Of a stretch of DNA of 37,702 bases, positions 23,718-32,016 are shown piece by piece. Below the pieces are notes generated by a model. The model ran no database searches, had not been told where the DNA came from, and saw nothing but the letters and a program-made list of their open reading frames with translations. Location: the NCBI GenBank assembly GCA_016235245.1, contig JACRLO010000002.1, forward strand, positions 1-37,702, read 5' to 3'. Source of the DNA: Nitrospirota bacterium (GTDB taxonomy: Bacteria > Nitrospirota > Thermodesulfovibrionia > Thermodesulfovibrionales > UBA6898). The position numbers and the translations under genes were made by a program. Position 1 is the stretch's first letter; every line of letters begins with the position of its first letter.

Positions 23718-23763
23718 CACTTGAAACAGATTGATCTCGCCGTAGAAGAATTTCTGAAATTGA
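23718..23763 (+). pseudogene. Relic of a HicA C-terminus
   Basis: The plus strand reads LKQIDLAVEEFLKLK, closely matching the last residues of HicA at 20376-20600 (LKQADLPVEEFLKL). The rest of the gene is absent and the relic lies directly after the small inverted-repeat element. Confidence 0.6.
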
Positions 23764-23789
23764 AGACAGTGCCTTTATTCTTTTCCCGC

Positions 23790-24043
23790 TTACTTGTAAA
23801 CATCTCCTCGCGGGCCGATCTTTGTGATCAATACGGTGTTCCCAATCATGGCAGCAAGTATTCTGTATTTCCCAACCCTGATTCTGTATGTATTTTCTTC
23901 TCCAGCGATTGGCTTGATGTCTGCAGGAAATCCGTTGGTAAGCTTTGACAGGACCAAATCAATTAAGCCCTTATATTCTTTTGGCAGCTTCTTGTAGTCT
24001 TTTTTGCGGCGCTCTGCGAAAATTCTATCTCAAATCTTGCCAT
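23790..24043 (-). pseudogene. RelE-family toxin gene with a one-base frameshift
   Basis: The ATG at 24043 opens MARFEIEFSQSAAKK. The frame must shift by one base at a run of six A (24000-24005 on the plus strand as T) to continue DYKKLPKEYKGLIDLVLSKL, then the typical IAGEENTYRIRVGKYRILAAMIGNTVLITKIGPRGDVYK and stop. Apart from the shift the toxin is complete, about 84 residues. The start overlaps the end of the antitoxin gene. A true mutation, sequencing error in the A run, or slippage on it are all possible. Confidence 0.75.
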
Positions 24044-24231
24044 TTAACGGTTTCGCCTTTTTTGTGTTCGCTTTTGGCTTTGCTGATAAGTTCTTTTTCT
24101 TCTTTGGCAAGAGGAGAAATATCACTCCCTACAACTGTTTTCCAGAAGACATCTATTAAAACATCTCCAGGCAGGGTCTTCAGCATATTAACGAGGGCAT
24201 CTTCAGGCATGGTCAAGGTTTTGCTACTCAA
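24025..24231 (-). CDS. Antitoxin of the RelE-type pair
   Basis: This is a 68-aa protein. A TTG at 24231 with GGAGGTGA eight bases before it is the best start (an ATG lies at 24210). The helical N-terminus LTMPEDALVNMLKTLPGDVLIDVFWKTVV and the Lys/Glu-rich tail SEHKKGETVKWQDLR resemble short antitoxins found with RelE/ParE toxins. Its last 19 bases overlap the toxin start. Confidence 0.75.
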   Translation of the reverse strand: MSSKTLTMPEDALVNMLKTLPGDVLIDVFWKTVVGSDISPLAKEEKELISKAKSEHKKGETVKWQDLR

Positions 24232-24375
24232 TTAAATCACCTCCATATACTTCATAGTCGATTTATTATATCACAGGGCCTGTGCAAACAGACTTGGGTA
24301 TCCCTTTATGTTGACTTCCATGCTCCCCTGCCAGCCCTCTGATTTTCCGGACCCGATCTACTTCACTTTTGTGCT

Positions 24376-24548
24376 TTAGTTTTCCAGCTCTTCGATATAT
24401 TCTCTCGCCAACTCAATAACAATTCCGGCATCACGGGTATCTCTGCTGTGTACAGACCAATAAGCTCCCTGCAAATAATAATCAAGCACGTCATCAATCT
24501 CTTGTTCGGCTTCTTTGATCTCTTCAATATCGCTAATAATAATGAATC
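24376..24548 (-). pseudogene. Gene relic including dispersed repeat copy C
   Basis: The minus strand gives an open stretch SDIEEIKEAEQEIDDVLDYY, then LQGAYWSVHSRDTRDAGIVIELAREYIEELEN and a stop. No start codon or ribosome site is found. The last 70 bases are copy C of the repeat also at 20648 and 22147, so the three copies are relics of one gene family's 3' end. The family is not recognised. The rest of 24232-24375 holds nothing clear. Confidence 0.6.
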
Positions 24549-24559
24549 AAGAAATCTTG

Positions 24560-24865
24560 TCAGTTATTTGTTGAGCCGTGAATAACCACAACTTTTCCGG
24601 CGACTAAATCAAGCTCATAAGCAACGCCAGTAATATTGCAAGCAATTTGAAAAGTGGAGATGTCATAGCTGTCTTCCTCGTCACGTTCACCAGTCGCAAT
24701 TTCAGCCTGCCAATCATCGAACTCTTCTTGTAACTCTGCAATTGCCTCTTCTAAAGACGCAAAGACATAAGGGCAGTCATTGTCGTCGTAAAGATTATTA
24801 ATCCATCCTTCGCAGAGGGAATATTGTAAGATTTCATGCCCACTGCTATTTCTAGTGCCCACCAT
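24560..24865 (-). CDS. Acidic hypothetical protein downstream of mcrBC
   Basis: This is a 101-aa acidic protein with a central helical stretch (FASLEEAIAELQEEFDDWQAEIATGERDEEDSYD) and a beta-like end (VAYELDLVAGKVVVIHGSTNN). It starts 32 bases after the McrC stop on the same strand and may be the third gene of that operon. It could be an unrelated passenger. Family not recognised. Confidence 0.65.
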   Translation of the reverse strand: MVGTRNSSGHEILQYSLCEGWINNLYDDNDCPYVFASLEEAIAELQEEFDDWQAEIATGERDEEDSYDISTFQIACNITGVAYELDLVAGKVVVIHGSTNN

Positions 24866-24897
24866 AAGATTCCGAATAAAACATAAATATCAAGTAG

Positions 24898-26388
24898 CTA
24901 CACTAAAGCGGTGCCAAGCTGAGCCACCATCTCATCAAGATTCTCGCCCATAGGCAGAGCCACCATTGCCAACTCAATTTTTCGTCTACCTGCATATATC
25001 GCAGCCTTATGACTTAACATGCCGCGCTCCTTTAGTGATATCCAAGTGTCGAGTGTGCACGGATAGGCAAGGCAGGCTGTCGTAGCCTGACTGTCTGATA
25101 ATGTTGAATAAGCCAGGACTTGAAGTAAATCATCACGATGACGTTCACGAAGTTCATCTTCCAAATCCGTCCAACGTTTTTGCTGTAAATTCTCCAAGTG
25201 ATCTTTGTATTTTGCGTCCACGAAAATAGTTCTGTCTTCCTGCTCGATGACCAGATCAGGCAGAAGATATTTTTGTGAACCAAGAAATGGACGCTCCCAG
25301 GCAATAGGGGTAATGGTTTCACGTCGTCGACCAACGCGAAGCACGCCGCCGTAGCGCTTTGTGAATTGTTGAAATACTGTTTCAACCCATGCTTCGTAGA
25401 ACTGCTCCATAGACATAACCCATGGAAGGCCAGACCAATCTGTCATTCCTCCTAGCCCGGTTTCCTCAGTGCTCCATGTGATAGCATGCAATCCATCAAA
25501 GAACACTTTCGAGGCAAGCGGGGCCCGAAACCAACAGTCCAATTGTTTTCGAGTCGGGGGCAGCGGCTTAACATCAGCGACTATGCGTAAAAGTGTCATG
25601 CAAATTTGCATGAGTTCTATTACGATCATGCCTGCATGACGTTGCGTTTCAAGAGATGCGAGCTGCTTTCTTAGGACATAGTGAATGGCCGCAAATAACT
25701 CGCGATTACTTCGAAGATCAGGATATCGACACGGGACTTCCATAAACTTCATGGCAGGTAGCTTTTCTGTAACGTAACGCCCCCAATCAACGGAACCACG
25801 TGGGGCAATGCGTACATCTTCAACGATTTCGAAACGCCGCGAAAGACTTGCGAGCATTGCTTTCAAGCGCGGGAGAATCGTTGCAGAGAGAATCCAGGGC
25901 GGTATTTCGCGCTCAGTCTTGGGTAAGAGTTGGAGCTGTAGAACTTCCGGGATAACTTTAAAGCCACTCAATCCAAGCGAACGGCCCAAGCCAGACCAGC
26001 CAAATCGAGGACGAACAATGAGCGTTATCTCAGCTTTTCCAGAGATGGGTGAGATTAATGGAAAGGCGCCTATCTGTGAGCCCGACCGAAAAACAATAAA
26101 AACTGTGGCCCCGTCAAAATCGACACGTGCCTCAATACTGAATTGTGCCAGAGTTTGTGCGTTGAGTTGTATAAAGCGATGCGCAAGTTTTGCTTCTCGC
26201 GTCGAGTCGACTTGGTTTGTTTTCGCAATTGCTGAAGCTGGAATACGAGCAATAGAAGTGTCGCTCAGCAAGATAGCTGCTGTCGTAGTTGGCTCGATGC
26301 GACCTATAGGCGAGGTTAGTCGACTGAGTCGGGTTCTTTTTTGAAGTCGCGGACTCAATCGGGAACTGCCGTCAGAGATTCTACCCAC
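24898..26388 (-). CDS. mcrC: McrC-like nuclease subunit of a type IV restriction system
   Basis: This protein has up to 496 residues. The C-terminal half holds a PD-(D/E)XK nuclease core (LLPDLVIEQEDRTIFVDAKYKDHL), as in McrC, which cuts modified DNA once the McrB motor has moved along it. The N-terminal part is the poorly conserved McrB-binding region. The GTG at 26388 overlaps mcrB by 34 bases and has no ribosome site. A TTG at 26358 overlaps the mcrB stop as TTGA and may be the real, coupled start. Codon choice looks less GC-biased than in the oxidoreductase operon, suggesting transfer. Confidence 0.85.
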   Translation of the reverse strand: MGRISDGSSRLSPRLQKRTRLSRLTSPIGRIEPTTTAAILLSDTSIARIPASAIAKTNQVDSTREAKLAHRFIQLNAQTLAQFSIEARVDFDGATVFIVFRSGSQIGAFPLISPISGKAEITLIVRPRFGWSGLGRSLGLSGFKVIPEVLQLQLLPKTEREIPPWILSATILPRLKAMLASLSRRFEIVEDVRIAPRGSVDWGRYVTEKLPAMKFMEVPCRYPDLRSNRELFAAIHYVLRKQLASLETQRHAGMIVIELMQICMTLLRIVADVKPLPPTRKQLDCWFRAPLASKVFFDGLHAITWSTEETGLGGMTDWSGLPWVMSMEQFYEAWVETVFQQFTKRYGGVLRVGRRRETITPIAWERPFLGSQKYLLPDLVIEQEDRTIFVDAKYKDHLENLQQKRWTDLEDELRERHRDDLLQVLAYSTLSDSQATTACLAYPCTLDTWISLKERGMLSHKAAIYAGRRKIELAMVALPMGENLDEMVAQLGTALV

Positions 26389-27836
26389 TGACAGTAACCG
26401 CGCACGTGATCCGCAAAGCTCGTCACGTAGCCTTGCGCCAGATATTCTGCCAGAAGAGGAAGCAAGTTTACCTGCAGGGAGTTCAACGCAGTGGAATCGC
26501 GCCCGTCTTTGGGTAAAAAGTAGGAGTGGCCGGGCATCAGCGCGAATGCATCTTCGGAAGCATACTCAGTAAATATCGTGAGTAAACGCTTAAATGCTTC
26601 TTCAGCCAGTTTGCTCCCAGAAGCCTGGACTACACCGAACTGGGGCCAGAGCTTTACGAAGGCGAAACGGCGGCGGATAGCAACATCTACGATTGCAATA
26701 CTTCGGTCGGCACTATTCATTGTTCCGAGAATATAAAGGTTTGCTGGCAGTGCGAGTTTGCTGTGAAACGGAGGACCAAAATCATATGGAAGCGTAATAG
26801 CGCGTGGTTTTTCCTCCGCATATTCAAGGAGAAAAACGGCTTCCCCGAGAACTTTGGAAAGATCAGCACGGTTAATTTCATCGACATGCAATAGATATGG
26901 TTTTGGGCTGCTATTTTTTGCAGCGACAGCAGCTTTCATCAGTTCTCCCATAACTGGCTCGAAGCGAAAGCCCATGTTACTAGTTGTCGCTGACGGTGCT
27001 AATCCTCCAACAAAATTCTCGTAAGTTGTGTTTGGGTGAAATTGTATTGAATGTCCCTGCCCTGCGTATTGATTCTGTAGAAGCTCCAAGGCCAGTCGAG
27101 TTTTGCCAGTTCCGGGTGGGCCTTCAAGCACAACATACTGACGTTCTGAAAGAAGCTTAGCTACTTCGTTTGTCGAGATGTCGGGCATAAGACATCTGAA
27201 ATATTCGGCGCGGACTGCCTCGTATTCGTCTTGGTAGCCTTTTAGAGGAAGGTAACCACGCTCCTCGAAGTAAAGATCAAGAAATGCTTTCAGTGCGAAT
27301 GCTGTCGCAGCACGATCCTCTGCCGGCCGATAAATCGCATGAACGTCTTTTCCGTAGCGTTTAAGAGGCGCAGCGTAATAATCGAATTCTTTGGCTACAT
27401 TTCCCGGGACAGGTAAGTCAGTGCGCGTTGGATCGTATTTTGCCCAAGCCGCAAAACGTTTCTCACGTTTATTAATCGCTTCACAAATCGCTTGTGTCTT
27501 TCGGGCATGGCCTTGTCTAGCGAGGATTGCCTCATCAGGATGCAATCCTGTTGTGCCGGTTCCAAGTGTAATCAAACATGGAGCACCTTCCACAGGAAAG
27601 ATACCAATACTCATGCCGCCGAAGGGTCCCGACTTCGGATTCGATGGCTCGATAAGGCAAGAAAAAGGGATATTGTTCTCGTCGTTAAATTTGGGAGCGC
27701 GAATCTGGACTGCTTTTTCGGCTCTCTTTTCGTAACGACCTGTGTCGCTCCCAAAGAGTTCCTTGAAGGCTGCCTCCGCAGTTTCGCTCCATGTGGCCAA
27801 ATCGTGATCGTAGATTAAGTCCAGAAGTTTTTCCAC
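26355..27836 (-). CDS. mcrB: McrB-like AAA+ GTPase of a type IV restriction system
   Basis: This is a 493-aa protein. Residues 1-200 are a specificity region with no obvious domain. The AAA+ motor has Walker A GPPGTGKT (239-246), Walker B LLHVDEINRADLSKVLGE and the GTMNSADRS signature that marks GTP-using McrB proteins (MNTADRS class). McrB recognises modified DNA and drives McrC. The GTG at 27836 has GAGGGG six bases before it. A TATAAT box on the minus strand (27865-27860) lies about 25 bases upstream. Confidence 0.88.
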   Translation of the reverse strand: MEKLLDLIYDHDLATWSETAEAAFKELFGSDTGRYEKRAEKAVQIRAPKFNDENNIPFSCLIEPSNPKSGPFGGMSIGIFPVEGAPCLITLGTGTTGLHPDEAILARQGHARKTQAICEAINKREKRFAAWAKYDPTRTDLPVPGNVAKEFDYYAAPLKRYGKDVHAIYRPAEDRAATAFALKAFLDLYFEERGYLPLKGYQDEYEAVRAEYFRCLMPDISTNEVAKLLSERQYVVLEGPPGTGKTRLALELLQNQYAGQGHSIQFHPNTTYENFVGGLAPSATTSNMGFRFEPVMGELMKAAVAAKNSSPKPYLLHVDEINRADLSKVLGEAVFLLEYAEEKPRAITLPYDFGPPFHSKLALPANLYILGTMNSADRSIAIVDVAIRRRFAFVKLWPQFGVVQASGSKLAEEAFKRLLTIFTEYASEDAFALMPGHSYFLPKDGRDSTALNSLQVNLLPLLAEYLAQGYVTSFADHVRGYCQWVESLTAVPD

Positions 27837-28157
27837 TATGTCCCCTCTCTTCGGTTGGTATTATATTATGCCATTCATGATATTCTCGTCGCATGCCTAT
27901 GGCCGATTCTATTTTGTCTTATTTTATTGTAAAGTCAGCCTCGACAATTGACATTTCTATTGCTCCCCAGCTTTCCCGTCAATCCTCACTGACCGTAAAT
28001 GGTGTTGCCTAAAGCGCGAACTGTTCCCATCTGCATGCCTGAATACGGCGTCCCCTTTGTTTTTTAAGAGCACATTCATCCGCTAAAGAAGACGGTAGGA
28101 GACCAAGATAATTCTGAACGCAGTGCGTTCATTTATTGCAGTAATTTTAGCCTTTCT
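27837..28157. other. Intergenic region upstream of mcrB and downstream of vsr
   Basis: No gene is seen. On the minus strand a TATAAT lies at 27865-27860 for mcrB. A perfect palindrome TGAACGC, AGT, GCGTTCA at 28115-28131 lies after the vsr stop and could act as a weak terminator or protein site. Confidence 0.45.
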
Positions 28158-28388
28158 TCATCCGGGAAGTCCCTCATGCCCATGCCAAAAACATCCATGC
28201 ACAAATATAACAGTTTTATGCTTTGGGAAAACAAGATCAGGTTTGCCCGGCAAAGTCTTGTCATGAAGTTTGTACCTGAATCCTTTTGAAAATAAGTATT
28301 TTCTGACAAGGAGCTCCGGCTTGGTATCCTTGCTCCTGATCCTCGACATATTATAACTTCTGGTTTTTTTGTCATGAACATCTGCCAT
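28158..28388 (-). pseudogene. vsr: Truncated Vsr mismatch endonuclease
   Basis: The 76-residue frame begins MADVHDKKTRSYNMSRIRSK like Vsr. It includes the Mg-binding Asp region LPGKPDLVF and the FVHGCFWHGH zinc/active-site segment. It then stops at EGLPG, where full Vsr proteins continue for about 60-70 residues. The missing C-terminal half holds zinc ligands and structural helices, so it is probably inactive. Vsr normally accompanies a cytosine methyltransferase, and none is seen. A further decayed copy of the same 3' part lies at 29645-29730. Confidence 0.82.
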
Positions 28389-28432
28389 TGCACTATTATC
28401 AGCAACTCATCGGAAAATGTCATGGCATTAGC

Positions 28433-28573
28433 AGCTTCTTCCCCCCGCTTTTGCCGAACAGATGCAATTTGCACAGACCGCCTGGTAGATCAGCTTCTCA
28501 ACACCATAACGGCAGTAACGCGTGATCAGTGATGCGTAATGAGTGAGACCACCTGCCGGCCAGCCGCTTTACA
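28433..28573. repeat. Direct repeat D1, upstream of vsr
   Basis: About 140 bases match 29736-29892 in the same orientation, including an almost identical stretch of about 60 bases with CATAACGGCAGTAA and GTGATCAGTGATGCGTAATG. With D2 it brackets the DUF1016 gene. Confidence 0.75.
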
Positions 28574-28609
28574 CTGACAGCGAGCGTGGACTGAATTGAA
28601 AGCATACAT

Positions 28610-29644
28610 TTATTTGCCCAGTCTCTGTTGCATTTCAATCTCCTGCTTTTCACGCAGCAGTTCTTTCTTCAGCTCGTCTTCTGATGGCAGATAGAGCTTA
28701 TACCGTGAGGCGAATATGCGTTTATTGCCCTCCGGCAGGGTGTAACGCACAACTGCGTCGCTTTTGTCAGCGCAAAGGACGATGCCGATGGGCGGATTTT
28801 CACCTTCCGCCATCATCTCCCGTTGGTAGTAATTGACATACATCTGCATCTGCCCGAGGTCCTGATGGACAATCTCGCCGATCTTCAGGTCGATCAGAAC
28901 GAAACTGCGGGTCAAGCGGTTGTAGAAAACAAGGTCAATAAAAAAATGCCGTCCGTCGAGCGTTATACGCTGCTGACGTGCCACAAATGCAAAACCCTTG
29001 CCCAGTTCAAGCAGGAAATGTTGCAGCTTGTTGATAAGGGCCTGTTCCAGATCTTTTTCAAAAAAGCGATCGGCCTGCGGGATGCCGGTAAATTCAAGCA
29101 CATAAGGGTCTTTTACGAGGTCAGTAGGTGAGGTGATTTCGTGCCCTTTCTGCGCCAGTTTCAGGACGCCTTTCTTGTCGCGGCTCAGAGCGAGCCGTTC
29201 AAAGAGAAGGGAGTTGATCTGCCGCTCAAGTTCGCGCGTTGACCAGCGGGCATTGACCGCTTCAATCTCGTAGAATGCACGAGCCTCGGGTTTTTCCACC
29301 CGTAAAAGGAGGCGGTAGTGGGTCCAGGTCAATTGTAGACGCACTGCGTCCACAATTGGATAGGCGAGATAAAAGGCCCGCATTTTTGATATGTTTGTCC
29401 TGTCAAAACCTTTGCCAAATTCGGTGGTCAGACGTTCTGAAAGAGCATCAAGGAGATAACTGCCGTAATCGGCTCTCTTTTTTCCTTTCTGCTCTTCTTC
29501 GATAATAATACGCCCAATCTCCCAGTAGCTCACTACCATAGCGGCATTGACCGCCTGCCACGCTTTGGCGCGGGCCTCGGAGAGTATGGCCTTAACCCGC
29601 TCAAATATGACATCGAGATTATTGGTGCGTTTGATTATTGACAT
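28610..29644 (-). CDS. DUF1016 / YhcG-type PD-(D/E)XK nuclease
   Basis: This is a 344-aa protein. The N-terminal DUF1016 region (VNAAMVVSYWEIGRIIIEEEQKGKKRADYG, then RTNISKMRAFYLAYP and LTWTHYRLLLRV) is followed by the C-terminal nuclease domain. Catalytic-type residues there are FIDLVFYNRLTRSFVLIDLKIGE. YhcG-type proteins are linked to mobile elements and DNA processing, and occur in defence islands and beside restriction genes. The gene stands alone between direct repeats D1 and D2, so it may have arrived as a cassette. No strong ribosome site precedes the ATG. Confidence 0.88.
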   Translation of the reverse strand: MSIIKRTNNLDVIFERVKAILSEARAKAWQAVNAAMVVSYWEIGRIIIEEEQKGKKRADYGSYLLDALSERLTTEFGKGFDRTNISKMRAFYLAYPIVDAVRLQLTWTHYRLLLRVEKPEARAFYEIEAVNARWSTRELERQINSLLFERLALSRDKKGVLKLAQKGHEITSPTDLVKDPYVLEFTGIPQADRFFEKDLEQALINKLQHFLLELGKGFAFVARQQRITLDGRHFFIDLVFYNRLTRSFVLIDLKIGEIVHQDLGQMQMYVNYYQREMMAEGENPPIGIVLCADKSDAVVRYTLPEGNKRIFASRYKLYLPSEDELKKELLREKQEIEMQQRLGK

Positions 29645-29892
29645 TGCCGTAATTTTACCCTTTTATTATTCAGAAAGTCCTATGTGTCCATGCCAGAAAC
29701 AAGCCTCTTATATTTTGGAAAATGGAATCAGAAGTTTTTTCCCCCCGCTCTTACAACCCCACTGCTTTTGCCGATCAGACTCACTCTATGCAGACCGCCT
29801 GATAGACCAACTCCTCAACACCATAACGGCAGTAATGCGTGATCAGTGATGCGTAATGAGTGAGAGCACCTGCCCGTCCAGCTGCTTTACAG
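29645..29892. repeat. Direct repeat D2: internally deleted copy of the vsr locus
   Basis: 29645-29730 is a decayed copy of the vsr 3' region (FPKYKRLV on the minus strand, then a stop), and 29736-29892 matches 28433-28573. The middle of vsr is missing. The rest of 29893-29989 has no recognisable gene. Confidence 0.7.
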
Positions 29893-29989
29893 CAGTCCGG
29901 CAATCAATGTCACTGCGGTCATCATGTATATTGCAGATCTCTTCATGTTCTCATCCCTGTGCATGCAACTCCTCTCATGTCCCGCTCAA

Positions 29990-30295
29990 TTAGGCTGCAT
30001 GACGATGGACGCGTTTCTCCACTTCAGCTCCGATTGTCCGTTGGGCAATACGAAGCTCAAAGTCAGTCTGCAGCCCCATCCATACCTCTGCTGACGTGCC
30101 AAAGTATCTGCTGAGACGGATTGCCGTGTCGGCAGTTATGGCACGCTTGTTGTTGACAATAGCGCTTATGCGACCAGGCGGCACGGAGATGTCGCGGGCG
30201 AGCCTGTTGATGCTGATCCCCATCGGCTTCATGAATTCCTCAAGGAGGATCTCCCCCGGGTGAATAGGCTCAAGAAGTTTCTGTTTTGCAGTCAT
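29990..30295 (-). CDS. higA: HigA-type antitoxin
   Basis: This 101-aa protein is of the HigA/VapI class: PIHPGEILLEEFMKPMGISINRLARDISVPPGRISAIVNNKRAITADTAIRLSRYFGTSAEVWMGLQTDFEL. It starts nine bases after the toxin stop. It should neutralise HigB and repress the promoter at 30595-30619. Confidence 0.95.
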   Translation of the reverse strand: MTAKQKLLEPIHPGEILLEEFMKPMGISINRLARDISVPPGRISAIVNNKRAITADTAIRLSRYFGTSAEVWMGLQTDFELRIAQRTIGAEVEKRVHRHAA

Positions 30296-30304
30296 ATCAC
30301 ACCT

Positions 30305-30583
30305 CTAATGGTAGTCGGTTATTTCAACGTCACAGGCATCTCCGTCTTTCCAGCAAAAACATATTCGCCATTGATCGTTGATCCTGATGCTGTATTGTCC
30401 CTTGCGGTCGCCCTTCAGGGCTTCAAGCAGGTTGCCCGGCGGGACCCTGAGGTCCTCCAGCCGCCTGGCCTGGTGAAGGTACAAAAGCTTACGCCGTGCA
30501 ACCCGCTCGAATGAACGAAACCCCGGCACGTCCAGGTCATTGAACAGTTTCTCGGTTCTTGCATTACGGAAGGACCGTATCAT
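30305..30583 (-). CDS. higB: HigB-type toxin
   Basis: This 92-aa RelE-superfamily toxin carries the HigB pattern: ARRKLLYLHQARRLEDLRVPPGNLLEALKGDRKGQYSIRINDQWRICFCW, ending VEITDYH. HigB cuts mRNA at the ribosome. It comes first in the operon, as usual for higBA. The ATG lies immediately after the promoter with no room for a ribosome site. Confidence 0.95.
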   Translation of the reverse strand: MIRSFRNARTEKLFNDLDVPGFRSFERVARRKLLYLHQARRLEDLRVPPGNLLEALKGDRKGQYSIRINDQWRICFCWKDGDACDVEITDYH

Positions 30584-30590
30584 TGCTTAT

Positions 30591-30619
30591 AATCTATTAC
30601 GTACTGCGTAATATGTCAA
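30591..30619 (-). promoter_or_regulatory. higBA promoter and operator, leaderless
   Basis: On the minus strand TTGACA (30619-30614) is followed after 17 bases by TAGATT (30596-30591), which ends seven bases before the ATG at 30583. The spacer holds a perfect inverted repeat TATTACG, five bases, CGTAATA (30595-30613), the likely HigA site. Confidence 0.7.
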
Positions 30620-30706
30620 GCGGTATGGATCGGTGAGGGACATGGTGGGATTTCAGGTGAGGATCTCAGCGATATACCTCCATCTTCATTCCTCAAAGGT
30701 TGCCGA

Positions 30707-31927
30707 TTACCCGAAAAAGTCGTGGTTCGGCAGGGTGTAGAGCTGTCTGATATACGAACCGAGCGTCTCCGGCAGATATCTGCCCCATATCTTGATCGGT
30801 ACATCTTCTATCTCGATGCGCGGACTGAAGCCGACTGCAAAGAGGAACTCCACAAGAAACTCCACGTTCATCGGGATGTAGCCCTTGTACCGGCTGCTGT
30901 CGCGCTGGTTGATGATCCGCTCTTCGTGGATGCTGCTGCCCAGCTCTGATTCCACCAGGTCGCTGAAGGTCGTAAGGATCACCTCGATACTGATCCGTTG
31001 GGAAGCCCCTTCAAGCAATGGCTCAATTCCCTTTCTCAGTTCATCTTCAGATATCCCGCGGTCTTTAACCCGCTCCCAGGCACGCGTATCCCTGTATCGC
31101 CGGCATACTGACTCAGCGTCCCAGGGCAGCTCAAGGACCAGGTTCAATGCCTGATACTTGCCCCTGAACCGCTCCTGCTCAAGAACCGTAATATCACCGG
31201 CAGCCTGAAGCTCCGCAGTTAAACGGTCAAATGCATCTTCGTCTCCGACAATCTTGATTGCGCCGGTGTCCTGTATCATCAGCGCATTCCGGTCGAACCG
31301 GATGCTGCTGTCTTTGAAGCTGCGTGCGATCAATTCCTCTGCCTCGATGAACTCCCTGTCCATCTCTCGGGGAGGGGTGATAAACTGCTCGAGCGGAACC
31401 CCTGAGCGCTCTGCCCTCTCCCGGGCCATCTGCCCGGCAGCTTCTTTCACGTTTCCGAAGATCCATTCGGCAATGCGGCGGTTGGCCTTTTCCGCTATCC
31501 TCTTGGGGCGCTTTACGCGATAGGACCCGAGCATGCGGCCGCGGTCGTCAAGAAAGACCGAGGCATTGATCGGCGTCTCCTGGTAATAATAATCAGGGTT
31601 CTTCCGGTATCTGCTTAGCAGCTCGGCAATACGGGCGGACTGCACTCTGCTGTCGCGGCAGAGCAGGTCACGCAGCTGTCCCTTTCGACGGATCTCTTCC
31701 TGCTGTAAGGGAGCCGTGCCGGTCATGCTGATCAAACGTCTGCTTAAGGCCTCAAGCGTTTCCCTGATGATGAAGACATCGCAGATCAGGATTTCGGTCA
31801 GGCTGCGGCCGTCACCCGGCTCAGGCCGGTTGCAGAACCAGCGCTCAACAATGCTGAAGAGTCTGTCCCTGTGTGCAAAGGAAGTAAGATACATCCGGAT
31901 ATGATACGCAAGCCGCAGGGGAAGCAC
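30707..31927 (-). CDS. Uncharacterised 406-aa protein
   Basis: This is a soluble protein without signal peptide or membrane segments. The N-terminal half is helical and Arg-rich (SYRVKRPKRIAEKANRRIAEWIFGNVKEAAGQ). The centre has IRFDRNALMIQDTGAIKIVGDEDAFDRLTAEL, and later come ERFRGKYQALNLVLELPW and EIEDVPIKIWGRYLPETLGSYI. The order of these blocks vaguely recalls RelA/SpoT-type nucleotidyltransferases (a D-x-G-x-(K/R)-I strand, then G-Y-Q-(A/S)-L), but key residues are not certain and I do not assign that function. The start is GTG at 31927; an ATG at 31894 is an alternative. It stands alone. Confidence 0.75.
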   Translation of the reverse strand: MLPLRLAYHIRMYLTSFAHRDRLFSIVERWFCNRPEPGDGRSLTEILICDVFIIRETLEALSRRLISMTGTAPLQQEEIRRKGQLRDLLCRDSRVQSARIAELLSRYRKNPDYYYQETPINASVFLDDRGRMLGSYRVKRPKRIAEKANRRIAEWIFGNVKEAAGQMARERAERSGVPLEQFITPPREMDREFIEAEELIARSFKDSSIRFDRNALMIQDTGAIKIVGDEDAFDRLTAELQAAGDITVLEQERFRGKYQALNLVLELPWDAESVCRRYRDTRAWERVKDRGISEDELRKGIEPLLEGASQRISIEVILTTFSDLVESELGSSIHEERIINQRDSSRYKGYIPMNVEFLVEFLFAVGFSPRIEIEDVPIKIWGRYLPETLGSYIRQLYTLPNHDFFG

Positions 31928-31959
31928 AACAAAAGCCCCGGGGAGTAAGGCGGGAAGAG

Positions 31960-31984
31960 CAGGGATGCCTGAGCGGCATCCCTG
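31960..31984 (-). terminator. Hairpin after dodecin
   Basis: A 10-bp perfect stem (CAGGGATGCC/GGCATCCCTG) with a five-base loop lies 33 bases after the dodecin stop. No long T run follows on the minus strand, so it is a weak or factor-assisted terminator. Confidence 0.5.
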
Positions 31985-32016
31985 TCTAGAAGAGAGTGAA
32001 CCGTTTTGAGTATCTC

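Noticed and set aside
23448-23948. 166-codon plus-strand frame
   Set aside because: It joins the small inverted-repeat element, a HicA relic and the antisense of the RelE gene; not a coherent protein.
20648-24446. CRISPR array formed by the dispersed repeats
   Set aside because: Copies are long, imperfect, more than 1 kb apart and separated by genes, with no regular spacers.
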